Part shown: piece by piece, positions 8,904 to 18,836 of the stretch | Numbering within the stretch: the first letter of the stretch is position 1 | How the letters are laid out: every line of letters starts with the position of its first letter | NCBI GenBank assembly: GCA_020634455.1 | Contig: JACKBQ010000001.1 | Location: 248,001 to 312,000 of the forward strand | Direction: 5' to 3' | Source: Ardenticatenaceae bacterium | Lineage (GTDB): Bacteria; Chloroflexota; Anaerolineae; Promineifilales; Promineifilaceae | DNA: 64,000 nt | Program-made: the position numbers and the translations under genes | The notes under the pieces: generated by a model | Seen by the model: the letters and a program-made list of their open reading frames with translations, nothing else | What the model was told of the DNA's origin: nothing | Database searches by the model: none

Positions 8904-9167
8904 TTGGTATCCTCTTTGACAATCAATTGTAGTTGGGAGTTTGACAATGGATTTCCATTTGCCAATATCTTAAAGTTTGTGCAGTATTGTAACAGGAAAT
9001 CTTCTTAGCCAAATTGGTCTGACAAATTTTGCTCTTTTTATCACATTTTTGCGGCTTGGACAAGAAAATTTGTCCTTCAATTGGTTAAATTTTGCTTATA
9101 ATATCCTGTATAGGTCTGACAATTGTCATAGCTTGTTTGTGATGATTGTCACCAATTTGTACGAACC
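8904..9167. promoter_or_regulatory. Divergent control region with repeated TGACAA boxes
   Basis: 264 bases, AT-rich, between the ygeY-like gene and the GntR-type regulator. TTGACAA or CTGACAA occurs at 8916, 8941, 9019 and 9116, and its reverse complement TTGTCA(C) at 9146; the copy at 9117-9128 is a perfect palindrome TGACAATTGTCA. A TATAAT at 9097-9102 could be the -10 of the regulator gene. GntR/HutC-family proteins commonly bind such short dyads, so these are candidate operators for both directions. Confidence 0.55.
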
Positions 9168-9890
9168 ATGACAACAAAGTTAAGCATTGAGGAAGTTGAA
9201 TATTCTTTGCGTGAGCGAATTCGCCGACGGATGTATCGGCCGGGTGACAAGCTGCCGACTGAAATTGCACTTACGGCCGAATTTGGCGTAAGCCGCGCCA
9301 CGATTCGCACGGTATTAACCAGGCTGGCGAATGAGGGGTTAATTGTTCGGCGGCAAGGGGCTGGAACGTATGTGAACCAACGAGTGGGGGAGGTGAATAC
9401 GCTGGGGGGGCTGCTGGATTACGGCCGTCTCATTGCCGAGTCTGGCTATCAGCCAACCATCCAACCCATTTCTCTGATTCAACGGACGGCGACCATAGAG
9501 GAAGCGGCCCATTTGAACCTGGCACCAGGTGATCCGGTGTGGGTGCTGGTGCGGCTATTTTTGGCTGACGAACGGCCGTTCATTCTGGCAAGTAACCTGA
9601 TTCCAAAAAGTTTGTTTGGGGACGATGATGGATTTTATGACGGCCGTTTGCCCTTGCATCACTTTTTGCAGCAATATTGCCGACAAACCATCGCCTATGC
9701 CATTTACGAGATTAGCCCTGTGCAGGCAAACGATGAAAAAACTATCCAGCTGTTAGCCTGTGAACCGGGGCAGCAGCTTCTGCAATTTTCTACCACTTTT
9801 TATAATGCCGATGACAAACCTATTGTCTGGGGCTACAGCACCTATGATGATTCTGTGGTGCGGCTGCGTTTTATGCAGAGCTGGGTGTAA
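9168..9890 (+). CDS. GntR-family transcriptional regulator with UTRA domain
   Basis: 240 residues. An N-terminal winged helix (about 5-70: LRERIRRRMYRPGDKLPTE, FGVSRATIRTVLTRLANEGL, RRQGAGTYV) is followed by a UTRA ligand-sensing domain (about 90-235). HutC subfamily members usually repress neighbouring catabolic genes until a small ligand binds the UTRA domain. Divergent from the ygeY-ygeW-PLP lyase operon, so it is probably its regulator, acting at the TGACAA boxes between them. No good Shine-Dalgarno precedes the ATG. Confidence 0.93.
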   Translation: MTTKLSIEEVEYSLRERIRRRMYRPGDKLPTEIALTAEFGVSRATIRTVLTRLANEGLIVRRQGAGTYVNQRVGEVNTLGGLLDYGRLIAESGYQPTIQPISLIQRTATIEEAAHLNLAPGDPVWVLVRLFLADERPFILASNLIPKSLFGDDDGFYDGRLPLHHFLQQYCRQTIAYAIYEISPVQANDEKTIQLLACEPGQQLLQFSTTFYNADDKPIVWGYSTYDDSVVRLRFMQSWV

Positions 9891-9937
9891 GCGTTGTTTG
9901 TATAATCGCATAGCCAATCTATGACCTGCCCAAGTAG

Positions 9938-10609
9938 CTACAAAATCGTTACAAACTGCTCCAATGATTTTTTATGAAAGGCGTGGGCAGGAACCTGGGC
10001 ATCTTCTGCGGGGTAGCCAACCACCAGATTGATATAGGCGCGTTCGTTTTTGGGGCGCTGTAAAATTTCGCCCAGAAAGCCCATTGGGCTAGGGGTATGG
10101 GTGAGGCAAGCCAGCCCGGCATTGTGCAGGGCGGCGATTAAAAAGCCTGTGGCGATGCCCACGGACTCCTGCACGTAGTAATGTTTGATGTGGCCCCCCG
10201 TGTCTGCCAGGCCGTACGATTGGGCAAAGATGACAATGAGGCAACCTGCCCAGTCAATGAACGATTTATCGGCATCGGTGCCCAGGGGGGCGAGGGCTTC
10301 CAGCCACTCTTCTGAAGCGCGTTCCGCATAAAAGGTGCGTTCTTCTTCTTCCGCAGCCAGGCGAATTTTGTGTTTGATGGTGGGATCGGTGACAACGACA
10401 AAGTGCCAGGGCTGTTGGTTTGCGCCGCTGGGGGCACGACCGGCCGTTTCCAGGCATTTTTGGATGACTTCGAGCGGCACGGGCTTGTCGGCAAAGTCGC
10501 GGGTGCTGTGCCGCTGCTGCATCAGGTCAAAAAAGTGAGTGGCTCGCTGGCGCATTTCGGTTTCTGGGTAGGTTTGCATGGCCAATGGGACAGACGGAAC
10601 AGGTTTCAT
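9938..10609 (-). CDS. Iodotyrosine deiodinase-like nitroreductase-family flavoprotein
   Basis: 223 residues from the ATG at 10609, which has GGAG six bases upstream (an ATG 12 bases earlier lacks one). FMN-binding blocks RHSTRDFADKPVP and APSGANQQPWHFVVV mark the nitroreductase fold. The segment EEEERTFYAER...DADK resembles iodotyrosine deiodinase (IYD): Glu four residues before Tyr, and Lys 21 residues after it, the same spacing as the Glu157/Tyr161/Lys182 substrate-binding triad of human IYD as I remember it. Bacterial IYD homologues are known to dehalogenate halotyrosines using FMN. The biological substrate here is unknown; convergent with the GntR gene. Confidence 0.85.
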   Translation of the reverse strand: MKPVPSVPLAMQTYPETEMRQRATHFFDLMQQRHSTRDFADKPVPLEVIQKCLETAGRAPSGANQQPWHFVVVTDPTIKHKIRLAAEEEERTFYAERASEEWLEALAPLGTDADKSFIDWAGCLIVIFAQSYGLADTGGHIKHYYVQESVGIATGFLIAALHNAGLACLTHTPSPMGFLGEILQRPKNERAYINLVVGYPAEDAQVPAHAFHKKSLEQFVTIL

Positions 10610-10674
10610 GTTTTTCTCCATTTATGGGTTATGTGCTTGACGCAAGGTTGTTTGGGCGGGAAACGGCCGTTGCC

Positions 10675-12471
<1,797 letters not shown>

Positions 12472-12640
12472 ATCGGCATCATATTTTATTTCTGGCTACG
12501 GGAACGGCTGTAGTGTGTGGTTGCGCCACACTTTTTTCACGGGCGCCTTGTATTTTGGTTGAACTTTCAGGCAACATTAAAGAATGATCCGGTATTTGCC
12601 AGATCAGATCAATCTCATTTTAGTACCAGGCTGAGCAAAT

Positions 12641-13423
12641 TTAGATAAATTGAATGGCCACTGAGCCGTAAGCCCCAAAATCGGCGCGAATGGTGTCGCC
12701 GATTTTGGCCCAAACGGGGCGAACGAAGGAGCCAGCCAGCAACATTTGCCCCGGCTCCAGGGTATAGCCCAGGGTAGAGAGTTTGTTGGCTAACCAGGCA
12801 ACGCCGTTGGCGGGGTGCCCCATCACCCCACAGGAAAGTCCCGTTTCTTCGATTTCTGTGTTGCGGTAGAGGATACCGGGTACCATGCGCAAATCAAGAT
12901 CACGGGGGTGAAACGGCCGTCCTCCCAATACAATTCCCGCGCCTGCCCCATTGTCGGCAATGGTGTCATAAATTTTGCGCGGCTCGTCCACCCGTGTATC
13001 AATAATTTCGATGGCGGGCACCACAAATTCGGTGGCTCGCAGCACATCTAGCATGGTGACCCCTGGCCCTTGCAGCGGCGCTCCGAGAATGAAAGCCAGC
13101 TCCAGCTCCACACGCGGCACGCAGTAGTTGGCGTGCGGCACTTTGGCCCCGTCCTCAAGCAAAAAATGGTCGTACAAAAAGCCAAAATCCGGCTCGTCAA
13201 TTTTGGATGAGCGTCGCATGGCGATGGAAGTGAGACCCACTTTGTAGCCAATGAGCTTTGCCCCAGCTGCAATGGTTTGCTGCGCCACCTCAGCCGAGAT
13301 GGCGTAAGAGTCATCAAATTCAATATGTGGAAACAGGGCAGACGGCCGTATCGTTTGCACCTTGGTCTTGTTGGCTTCCAGTAGCGCAGCCACAACCTGG
13401 GCGCGTTCGGTTTTGGTAAGCAT
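12641..13423 (-). CDS. hpaH: 2-oxo-hept-3-ene-1,7-dioate hydratase (HpaH-type)
   Basis: 260 residues, the usual length. The blocks GYKVGLTS.AM, SKIDEPDFGFLYD, VPRVELELAFIL, VFDTI-like KIYDTIADNGAGAGIVLGG and HPANGVAWLANKL align throughout with E. coli HpaH, which hydrates 2-oxo-hept-3-ene-dioate in homoprotocatechuate breakdown (MhpD/HpaH branch of the fumarylacetoacetate hydrolase superfamily). The glutamates in RVELEL bind the divalent metal. No other aromatic meta-cleavage gene is visible in the window, so the pathway assignment is open. AGAGGT precedes the ATG at 13423; the lipoprotein gene ends 11 bases upstream. Confidence 0.85.
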   Translation of the reverse strand: MLTKTERAQVVAALLEANKTKVQTIRPSALFPHIEFDDSYAISAEVAQQTIAAGAKLIGYKVGLTSIAMRRSSKIDEPDFGFLYDHFLLEDGAKVPHANYCVPRVELELAFILGAPLQGPGVTMLDVLRATEFVVPAIEIIDTRVDEPRKIYDTIADNGAGAGIVLGGRPFHPRDLDLRMVPGILYRNTEIEETGLSCGVMGHPANGVAWLANKLSTLGYTLEPGQMLLAGSFVRPVWAKIGDTIRADFGAYGSVAIQFI

Positions 13424-13434
13424 GTGACCTCTTG

Positions 13435-14985
13435 CTACTTTTTGGTAAGCGTGAGCGAATAGCTGGCCGCGCCCGCGTCTATATCCAGAATGCCAATCAT
13501 GTACATGCCGTCTTCTGGCAGGATGAGATTGGTGATTGTGGCAGTTGTGAATACTTCATCCCCAATGGCGTCAAAATCTGGCGGGCCAAACAGCGCCACA
13601 ACAAAGTCGCCTGTGTTGCCCGTGACGGCAGACGAAATGGTGATACTGTCATCTTTTGCGCCCATGAAGCACCAATAGTTAATAGCCAGCACTTCAATGG
13701 TTTGGTTGACCGTTTGACCATACGTCAGGCGCCCTTTGATGCTGTCTGGGAAGCCCTCCGCTTCGCTAAAAATAAGGCAATACTCTCCTTCGGTGCCGTT
13801 CAGATCATAGACGCGGATTTTGTAGTCGAGCGCGAGATTGAGCTGGGCGTTTATGATGCTTTCTAATGCGCCAGCGCCGCCGCTGTTGGTTTGCTGCACC
13901 ACATCGTTGGCCGGGTTCAGGATTTCCAACACCAGATCCATGTTGGCTTCAGCAACGGCCGTAATCGTAATTGCCCCGGTATTTTCAAACAGAATGGGCC
14001 ACAGATGGGCTTCGTTGGCGGCCAGCAGCTCCAGCACGGGGGTTTCTGGCGACAAATCATCAAACTCCACCACGTCAAAATCGTTGGGGTTGCGCGTGGC
14101 GGTAGAAAGCGCCGAGTTGGTTGGGGTGGGATTGCCACCACCGCTACCGCCTCCGCCACCGCTGGTGGTGGGCGCAGGTGTGCCGCCAGTAGGCGTTGCT
14201 GTTGCGCTACCGGCGCCAGTGGGCGTTGGCGTATCGTTGTTGGCGGCGTCGCTGGTGGGGGTGGGCGTGTTGGTGGGGTCGCTACCCTTTGGATCGTTGG
14301 GGTCGCTGGTGGGGGTGCTGTTGTTTGGCGGGGTGGGAATGGTGGCGCCGTCGCCTGTGGGTGTGGCAGGCAGGTCGCCGCCGCCATCACCATTGCCGGG
14401 CAGGGTCGGGGTGGCGTTTGGATTGGCGGGATCGGTGGTGGGGGAAACGGCCGTTCCTTCCTCACTATCGGCAATCTGGCCACCTGCGCCCGTTGGGGTG
14501 AGCGTGACGCGGGCAATGGGGCTGGGCGAAAGGATGTCGCTCGCTTTGAGGTACCAAATTTGGGTACCGCTGGCGTTTTTGCCACAGCCCACCGGCCCAT
14601 CAAACAACTGCCAGACGCCAGCCACCGTCATGGTTAAATTGTCGGGCAGCAAGGGGCGAATTTGGGAATCGAAGCCGCCAACGGCGATGGCGCTGCCGTC
14701 TTCTGCCACCAACTGCCAGGTGGCTGGCGAGGGATGCGGGTCGCTGTCGCAAACCAGCAGCGGCAGCCGTCGGTAGCGCCCGCTGATCTTCACAAAGCTG
14801 TTGGCAAACGCTTCCGGGTCGGCCGCCAGGTCAGTAATGCTCATACTTTGTGATGAGGCTGAATCGAGCGCCTCTTCGCTCATATCTTCGTTAGAAAAGG
14901 GTGTAGGGGTAGGGCGCTTGTCCCGGTTGCAGGCGGGAAAAATGGCTAACAGTACAAGTAAAAATAAGAGATAACGTAATTTCAT
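13435..14985 (-). CDS. Secreted lipoprotein with Thr/Pro-rich stalk
   Basis: 516 residues. Signal peptide with lipobox IFPAC (Cys19). Residues about 45-165 form a small globular domain that resembles a nucleic-acid-binding-like beta barrel in pattern (VKISGRYRRLP, AVGGF, LTMTVAGVWQLFDGP) but I cannot name the family. Then about 165-295 is low-complexity Pro/Thr/Gly/Asn stalk (TPTP, GGGGGSGGG), and about 300-515 a pair of beta-rich segments like pre-peptidase C-terminal domains (VLELLAANEAHLW, YKIRVYDLNGTEGEYCLIF, MYMIGILDIDAGAASYSLTL). Probably anchored outside the cytoplasmic membrane. The stalk's GC-rich repeats create long open frames on the opposite strand that are not genes. Confidence 0.85.
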   Translation of the reverse strand: MKLRYLLFLLVLLAIFPACNRDKRPTPTPFSNEDMSEEALDSASSQSMSITDLAADPEAFANSFVKISGRYRRLPLLVCDSDPHPSPATWQLVAEDGSAIAVGGFDSQIRPLLPDNLTMTVAGVWQLFDGPVGCGKNASGTQIWYLKASDILSPSPIARVTLTPTGAGGQIADSEEGTAVSPTTDPANPNATPTLPGNGDGGGDLPATPTGDGATIPTPPNNSTPTSDPNDPKGSDPTNTPTPTSDAANNDTPTPTGAGSATATPTGGTPAPTTSGGGGGSGGGNPTPTNSALSTATRNPNDFDVVEFDDLSPETPVLELLAANEAHLWPILFENTGAITITAVAEANMDLVLEILNPANDVVQQTNSGGAGALESIINAQLNLALDYKIRVYDLNGTEGEYCLIFSEAEGFPDSIKGRLTYGQTVNQTIEVLAINYWCFMGAKDDSITISSAVTGNTGDFVVALFGPPDFDAIGDEVFTTATITNLILPEDGMYMIGILDIDAGAASYSLTLTKK

Positions 14986-15187
14986 TATGGATTCCTGAGT
15001 TGGTTCAATGTTGCATCATTTGTGGCGAAGCCAATCTGCCGTATGATACCAAAATTGGCGGATAAAGTGTGCATTGGTTCATAATTGCTAACCGATTTTT
15101 TGGAAAAGATTTCAAAAGTCTTCAAGGTTATTCGTTTAGCACCAGAGAGATACAAGAGTTGAAATCTACGTTGTAAAAGGATTTTTG

Positions 15188-16177
15188 ATGATTTTTAATG
15201 ACACAATTTATGGCGAGGTGGTAATTTCTGAGCCTGTTTTGCATGATTTGATTCAATCAGGTGCGGTGCAGCGGCTGCACGGGGTGCTGCAACATGGCAT
15301 CACCGGGCTGATTGGCCTGACGGAGCCGATTACCCGCTTTGACCATTCGCTGGGGGCGCTGCTGCTGGTGCGGCGGCTGGGCGGCTCGCTGCGGGAGCAA
15401 ATCGGGGCGCTGCTGCACGATGTGAGCCACACGGCGTTTAGCCACGTGATTGATTATGTGCTGGATGACCACGACGGCCAGAGCTACCACGACGAGATGA
15501 AGGAAGCGTACATGGCCAAAACGGATTTGCCGGACGTTTTGGGGCGGCACGGCTACAACTGGCTCGATTTTGTGGATGAAGAGCAGTTTCCGCTGCTGGA
15601 GCAGCCGTCGCCCCGGCTGTGTGCCGACCGGATTGATTATTTTTTGCGGGATTGTATTGGGCTGGGGCTGGCGACGCAGGCGGAGGTGGATCGAGCAGTG
15701 GCAGATTTGGTGGTGGGAAACGGCCGTATCGCCCTCAAAACCATCCCCGTTGCCCGCTGGTTTGGCGACACCTTCATGGCCGCCGACGATGCCAGCTGGG
15801 CCAACTTCCGCGAGGTGGGGCTGTATGAGCTGACGGCGCGAGCCATTCGGCGCGGCCTGGAAACGGGCGCGGTGGTGCAGGACGATTTTTGGCTGACGGA
15901 CGAGGTGCTGTGGCAAAAACTACACGCGGCGCAGGATGGGCAGTTGCAAAATTTGCTGGCGCAGGTGTCTATGGAAACGCAGTTTGTGTGGGATGAGGCC
16001 AACCCGACCTTCCGGGTGAGTACCAAGCTGCGGGCGGTGGACCCGGATGTGGTGGGGGAGGATGGGGAATTACGGCCGTTATCCACCCTCGACCCTGATT
16101 TTGCCAACCGCCGCGCCACCTATCTGAGCGGCAAACAGGGTGCCTGGCCAATGCGGGTCATTTCGGCGGAAGGTTAG
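15188..16177 (+). CDS. HD-domain phosphohydrolase (dGTPase/YdhJ-like)
   Basis: 329 residues from the ATG at 15188 (AAAGGA lies seven bases upstream). Metal-binding HD motifs: RFDHSLGALLL (His), ALLHDVSHTAFSHV (His-Asp) and RLCADRIDYFLRD (Asp). This arrangement belongs to HD hydrolases acting on nucleotides or phosphoesters. Substrate unknown. The gene shows the clearest examples of composition switching at ACGGCCGT (sites 15720 and 16072): codons end in G before each site and in C after it. Followed by a CACAGAG half-repeat at 16178. Confidence 0.88.
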   Translation: MIFNDTIYGEVVISEPVLHDLIQSGAVQRLHGVLQHGITGLIGLTEPITRFDHSLGALLLVRRLGGSLREQIGALLHDVSHTAFSHVIDYVLDDHDGQSYHDEMKEAYMAKTDLPDVLGRHGYNWLDFVDEEQFPLLEQPSPRLCADRIDYFLRDCIGLGLATQAEVDRAVADLVVGNGRIALKTIPVARWFGDTFMAADDASWANFREVGLYELTARAIRRGLETGAVVQDDFWLTDEVLWQKLHAAQDGQLQNLLAQVSMETQFVWDEANPTFRVSTKLRAVDPDVVGEDGELRPLSTLDPDFANRRATYLSGKQGAWPMRVISAEG

Positions 16178-16279
16178 CCACAGAGGGCACAGAGAGTTTA
16201 GAGATTGGTCCTCTGTATGGGTAAATAGTTGGCGCAGCCGTTCTACCAACAGAAATATTTTCATCTACGAGAAAAAATA

Positions 16280-16702
16280 ATGCAGAAAAGAACAAAACGT
16301 AAACTCCTTATCATCAGTAGTTTGGCAGTATTGTTGAGCATTGTTTTCGTTTGGGGCTCTAGTGCGCAAGTGGATGAATATTTCCGAATGTTCAAGCGGG
16401 ATACTGAATCTGAGGTTGCGGTCGCGTTTGCTTTAGCACTGATAAAAAATCACCCTGCTGCTTATGAGATAGCAGATGCAGATATGAAATCTCAAATTGA
16501 TGAATGGATGACGACTCGCCAACCTCCAAATTGTACGAATGAAACATATTTTTTCTATGGTCATTCGGGGGATAGTGTTTTTGACGTGTTTTATGATTGC
16601 TATACGAGGGATGGAGCGCAATACTTTTTTACGATTAGCCACATCAAAATCAAAGATTTAAAAGCCGTTGATTTTGCAAGCGTATCTGAGAGGTTTAACT
16701 GA
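16280..16702 (+). CDS. Small secreted or membrane-anchored hypothetical protein
   Basis: 140 residues from the ATG at 16280. A basic N-terminus (MQKRTKRK) and hydrophobic segment (LLIISSLAVLLSIVFVW, about 9-25) indicate a signal peptide or anchor; the rest is soluble with two cysteines (PNCTN and YDCYT) that may form a disulfide. AT-richer than its neighbours. No recognised family; an earlier in-frame start (16229) lies in repeat-like sequence and is less likely. Confidence 0.65.
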   Translation: MQKRTKRKLLIISSLAVLLSIVFVWGSSAQVDEYFRMFKRDTESEVAVAFALALIKNHPAAYEIADADMKSQIDEWMTTRQPPNCTNETYFFYGHSGDSVFDVFYDCYTRDGAQYFFTISHIKIKDLKAVDFASVSERFN

Positions 16703-16746
16703 TTTCTGTACAGTTAAAGTTGACCAATTAGGATAAAGAACGATAA

Positions 16747-17019
16747 ATGAAGAATGAAACAGACAATGCCCTAATCTGTGTTTCTTGTAAACAGCCATTG
16801 GAAGTAGGATATATCTGGCTTTCTGCCCAAAATGCAGAACTTAGATGGCAAAAAAATAAACCGGATCTTTCAGCTTGGCGATTTTGGAGTATGTCAGAAG
16901 GAGAAGAACTCTTGAAATCGAATATCCGTCTTTTTCCAAAGACTCTTCGCAAAGCTTATCGTTGTGTCAAATGTGATTCTTTGACAATTGAGCACATTAG
17001 CAAAGAGTTCACATCTTAA
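16747..17019 (+). CDS. Small zinc-ribbon-like protein (DUF6487-like)
   Basis: 90 residues. Two CxxC pairs (CVSCKQP near residue 11 and CVKCDS near residue 73) separated by a Trp-rich region (GYIWL, LRWQ, LSAWRFWS) suggest one zinc site. The pattern resembles the DUF6487 group from memory. AT-rich like the preceding gene, 44 bases away; the pair may be a small transferred unit. Function unknown. Confidence 0.7.
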   Translation: MKNETDNALICVSCKQPLEVGYIWLSAQNAELRWQKNKPDLSAWRFWSMSEGEELLKSNIRLFPKTLRKAYRCVKCDSLTIEHISKEFTS

Positions 17020-17231
17020 GTGAAAAAGGCCCCACGTTTCAGGAAGACCTTCATGACGTGCTGTCCGCCTTCCTGATCGGGACAGGTTTTCACGTTTTCG
17101 CCGCGGCAGACGTCTCGTCTTGCTACATTCCTAGCCTGAAAGGAGTATCGGGTAAACGGCAACTATTTAGTTGGAAAACGGCCGTTACCACCCAGCTTCT
17201 GCTAAAATTTGTGGCTAAAAAGGAGAATTGG

Positions 17232-17852
17232 ATGCAATTTAACCCGGAAAATTTGAGTAGCAAAGATCGGTACAAGCTGATGATTGGCGCGATTGTGCCC
17301 CGGCCGATTGCCTGGGTGAGCACGATTGATGCCGACGGACGGCCGAATTTAGCCCCGTTTTCTTTTTTTACGGCCGTTTGCCCCAATCCCATGACGCTGA
17401 TGTTTGCTCCCGGCTGGAGCGATTTGCGCGGGCGGATGAAGGACACGCTGCACAACATCCGCGCCGTGCCGGAGTTTGTGGTCAACATCGTCAACGAAGC
17501 GACCGCCGAGGCGATGAACCTGACGGCGACGGAGTTCGAGGCGGGCGTGGATGAGTTTGCCTGGGCAGGCGTCACTCCGGTGCCCAGCGAGACCATCCGT
17601 GTGCCGCGCGTGGCGGAAGCGCCGGTGGCGTTTGAGTGCAAATTGCAGCAGATTGTGGTGGTGAATGAGGGGCCAGGGGGCGGCGCGGCCGTTTTTGGCG
17701 AGGTCCAGTCAATCTTTGTGCGGGATGCGGTGATGGAGAACGGCCGTATCCTCCCCGAAAAATTGCAGCCAATCGGCCGTCTGGCTGGCTCCAGCTACGC
17801 CCACATCAACGACTTCTTCGAGATGCACCGCGTCCCGCCGCCGAAAGATTGA
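17232..17852 (+). CDS. Flavin reductase-like FMN-binding split-barrel protein
   Basis: 206 residues from the ATG at 17232, with AGGAG at 17221-17225; a frame open from 17058 lacks a ribosome site. Blocks LMIGAIVPRPIAWVST, GRPNLAPFSFFTAVCPNPM and EFVVNIVN match the flavin reductase-like domain of the split-barrel family, which binds FMN and uses NAD(P)H. Partner oxygenase not seen. The 211 bases upstream (17020-17231) hold no further gene. Confidence 0.9.
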   Translation: MQFNPENLSSKDRYKLMIGAIVPRPIAWVSTIDADGRPNLAPFSFFTAVCPNPMTLMFAPGWSDLRGRMKDTLHNIRAVPEFVVNIVNEATAEAMNLTATEFEAGVDEFAWAGVTPVPSETIRVPRVAEAPVAFECKLQQIVVVNEGPGGGAAVFGEVQSIFVRDAVMENGRILPEKLQPIGRLAGSSYAHINDFFEMHRVPPPKD

Positions 17853-17941
17853 TTTGGCCTGGATAATTCTGTGCATTTGCAGTATTGGACGGCAAGACGG
17901 TTTTGCTGTAAAGTCAATTTGTCTTTGACAACTGAACAGTG

Positions 17942-18033
17942 TACAGGGAGCTGGGTAAGCCCGGCTGAGAGGGTGACCGCTTGTTACCGACCTGCGAACC
18001 TGATCCGGGTAATGCCGGCGGAGGAAATGCAGT
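17942..18033 (+). promoter_or_regulatory. TPP riboswitch (THI box)
   Basis: The conserved TPP aptamer blocks are present in order: GGGAGCTGGG, the pyrimidine-sensing CTGAGAGGGTGACCGC, then GACCTGCGAACCTGATCCGG, GTAATGCCGGCGGAGGAAATGC. It precedes a rho-independent terminator at 18047-18078 and the thiamine diphosphokinase gene at 18156. Binding of thiamine diphosphate would favour termination and lower expression of the thiamine salvage genes. Confidence 0.95.
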
Positions 18034-18046
18034 TTTGCTTTTTAAG

Positions 18047-18078
18047 AAGCCATCCGAATCAGGATGGCTTTTTGTTTT
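18047..18078 (+). terminator. Riboswitch-coupled intrinsic terminator
   Basis: AAGCCATCC (18047-18055) pairs perfectly with GGATGGCTT (18062-18070), six-base loop, followed by TTTGTTTT. It lies 14 bases after the TPP aptamer and about 80 bases before the thiamine diphosphokinase start, the position expected for a transcriptional expression platform. Confidence 0.9.
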
Positions 18079-18079
18079 A

Positions 18080-18140
18080 CCGCAGAGCACGCAGAGAGCG
18101 CTAAGTTTTGTATTCTCTGCGCCCTCCGTGTGCTCTGCGG
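18080..18140. repeat. Intergenic hairpin of the CACAGAG/CGCAGAG family
   Basis: CCGCAGAGCAC (18080-18090) pairs with GTGCTCTGCGG (18130-18140), with an inner GCAGAGA/TCTCTGC match. It sits directly between the riboswitch terminator and the thiamine diphosphokinase start, so it is in the leader of that mRNA; two strong hairpins in a row is unusual. Confidence 0.7.
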
Positions 18141-18155
18141 TGAGGAAGTTTTTTC

Positions 18156-18794
18156 ATGGCGCTATTAATTTTTGCCAACGGGGTTTTGGATGAGGTGGAT
18201 TGGATACGGCCGTACCTGCCGCACGCAACGGCCGTTTGGGCGGCAAATGGCGGCAGCAAACATCTCTACCGCCTCAATCATCCGCCAGATCGCGTCATTG
18301 GCGATATGGATTCGCTGCCTTCAGAAATTAGTGCCTGGCTCACCGCTACCCAGGTGCCTTTCCACCAGTATCCTCCAGAGAAGGATGAAACCGACCTGGA
18401 GCTGGCGCTGCTGCTGGCTGCGGAACAGCCAGAGTCGGAAATTTGGCTGTTTGGGCTGCTGGGCGGCCGTTTGGACCAGACCCTGGCCAATATTTCCCTG
18501 CTCACTCACCCGGCGCTGGTGGGTAAATCGGTGCAGATTATTACCGCCACAGAACGCGCCTGGTTGGTACGCCAGCACACGGAAATCATGGGGCAAGTGG
18601 GCGATCTGGTGTCGCTGATTCCGCTGGCGGGGGATGTGCAGGGGGTGACGGCCACCGGCTTGCAATGGCCGTTGCAGGCTGAAACGCTCCATTTTGGCCA
18701 GGCGCGTGGCGTGAGCAACCGGCTCATCGCCGAAAAAGCAACCGTGTGGGTGGAAAACGGATTGCTTTTGTGTATTCAAACAAAAGGTGGTTAG
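18156..18794 (+). CDS. thiN: Thiamine diphosphokinase
   Basis: 212 residues, normal for the bacterial enzyme. It transfers diphosphate from ATP to thiamine in the cytoplasm. NGGSKHLYRL, VIGDMDSLP, EKDETDLELAL and FGLLGGRLDQTLANI are the conserved ThiN/TPK catalytic and binding blocks (acidic residues bind Mg-ATP). The TPP riboswitch upstream fits the role exactly. A GAGGA sits 11 bases before the ATG. The thiamine-binding lipoprotein gene follows 42 bases downstream. Confidence 0.95.
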   Translation: MALLIFANGVLDEVDWIRPYLPHATAVWAANGGSKHLYRLNHPPDRVIGDMDSLPSEISAWLTATQVPFHQYPPEKDETDLELALLLAAEQPESEIWLFGLLGGRLDQTLANISLLTHPALVGKSVQIITATERAWLVRQHTEIMGQVGDLVSLIPLAGDVQGVTATGLQWPLQAETLHFGQARGVSNRLIAEKATVWVENGLLLCIQTKGG

Positions 18795-18836
18795 TGGCTG
18801 ATACAAACCGCCAGCCATGATAATTTCGGGAGAATA

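Noticed and set aside
12500..12535. Hairpin GTGTGG/CCACAC with T run as a terminator
   Set aside because: The T run is on the plus strand, but no plus-strand gene ends there; both neighbours are on the minus strand.
13838..14776. 312-codon open frame opposite the Thr/Pro-rich lipoprotein
   Set aside because: Val/Gly-rich translation with no motif; it mirrors the low-complexity stalk of the real gene.
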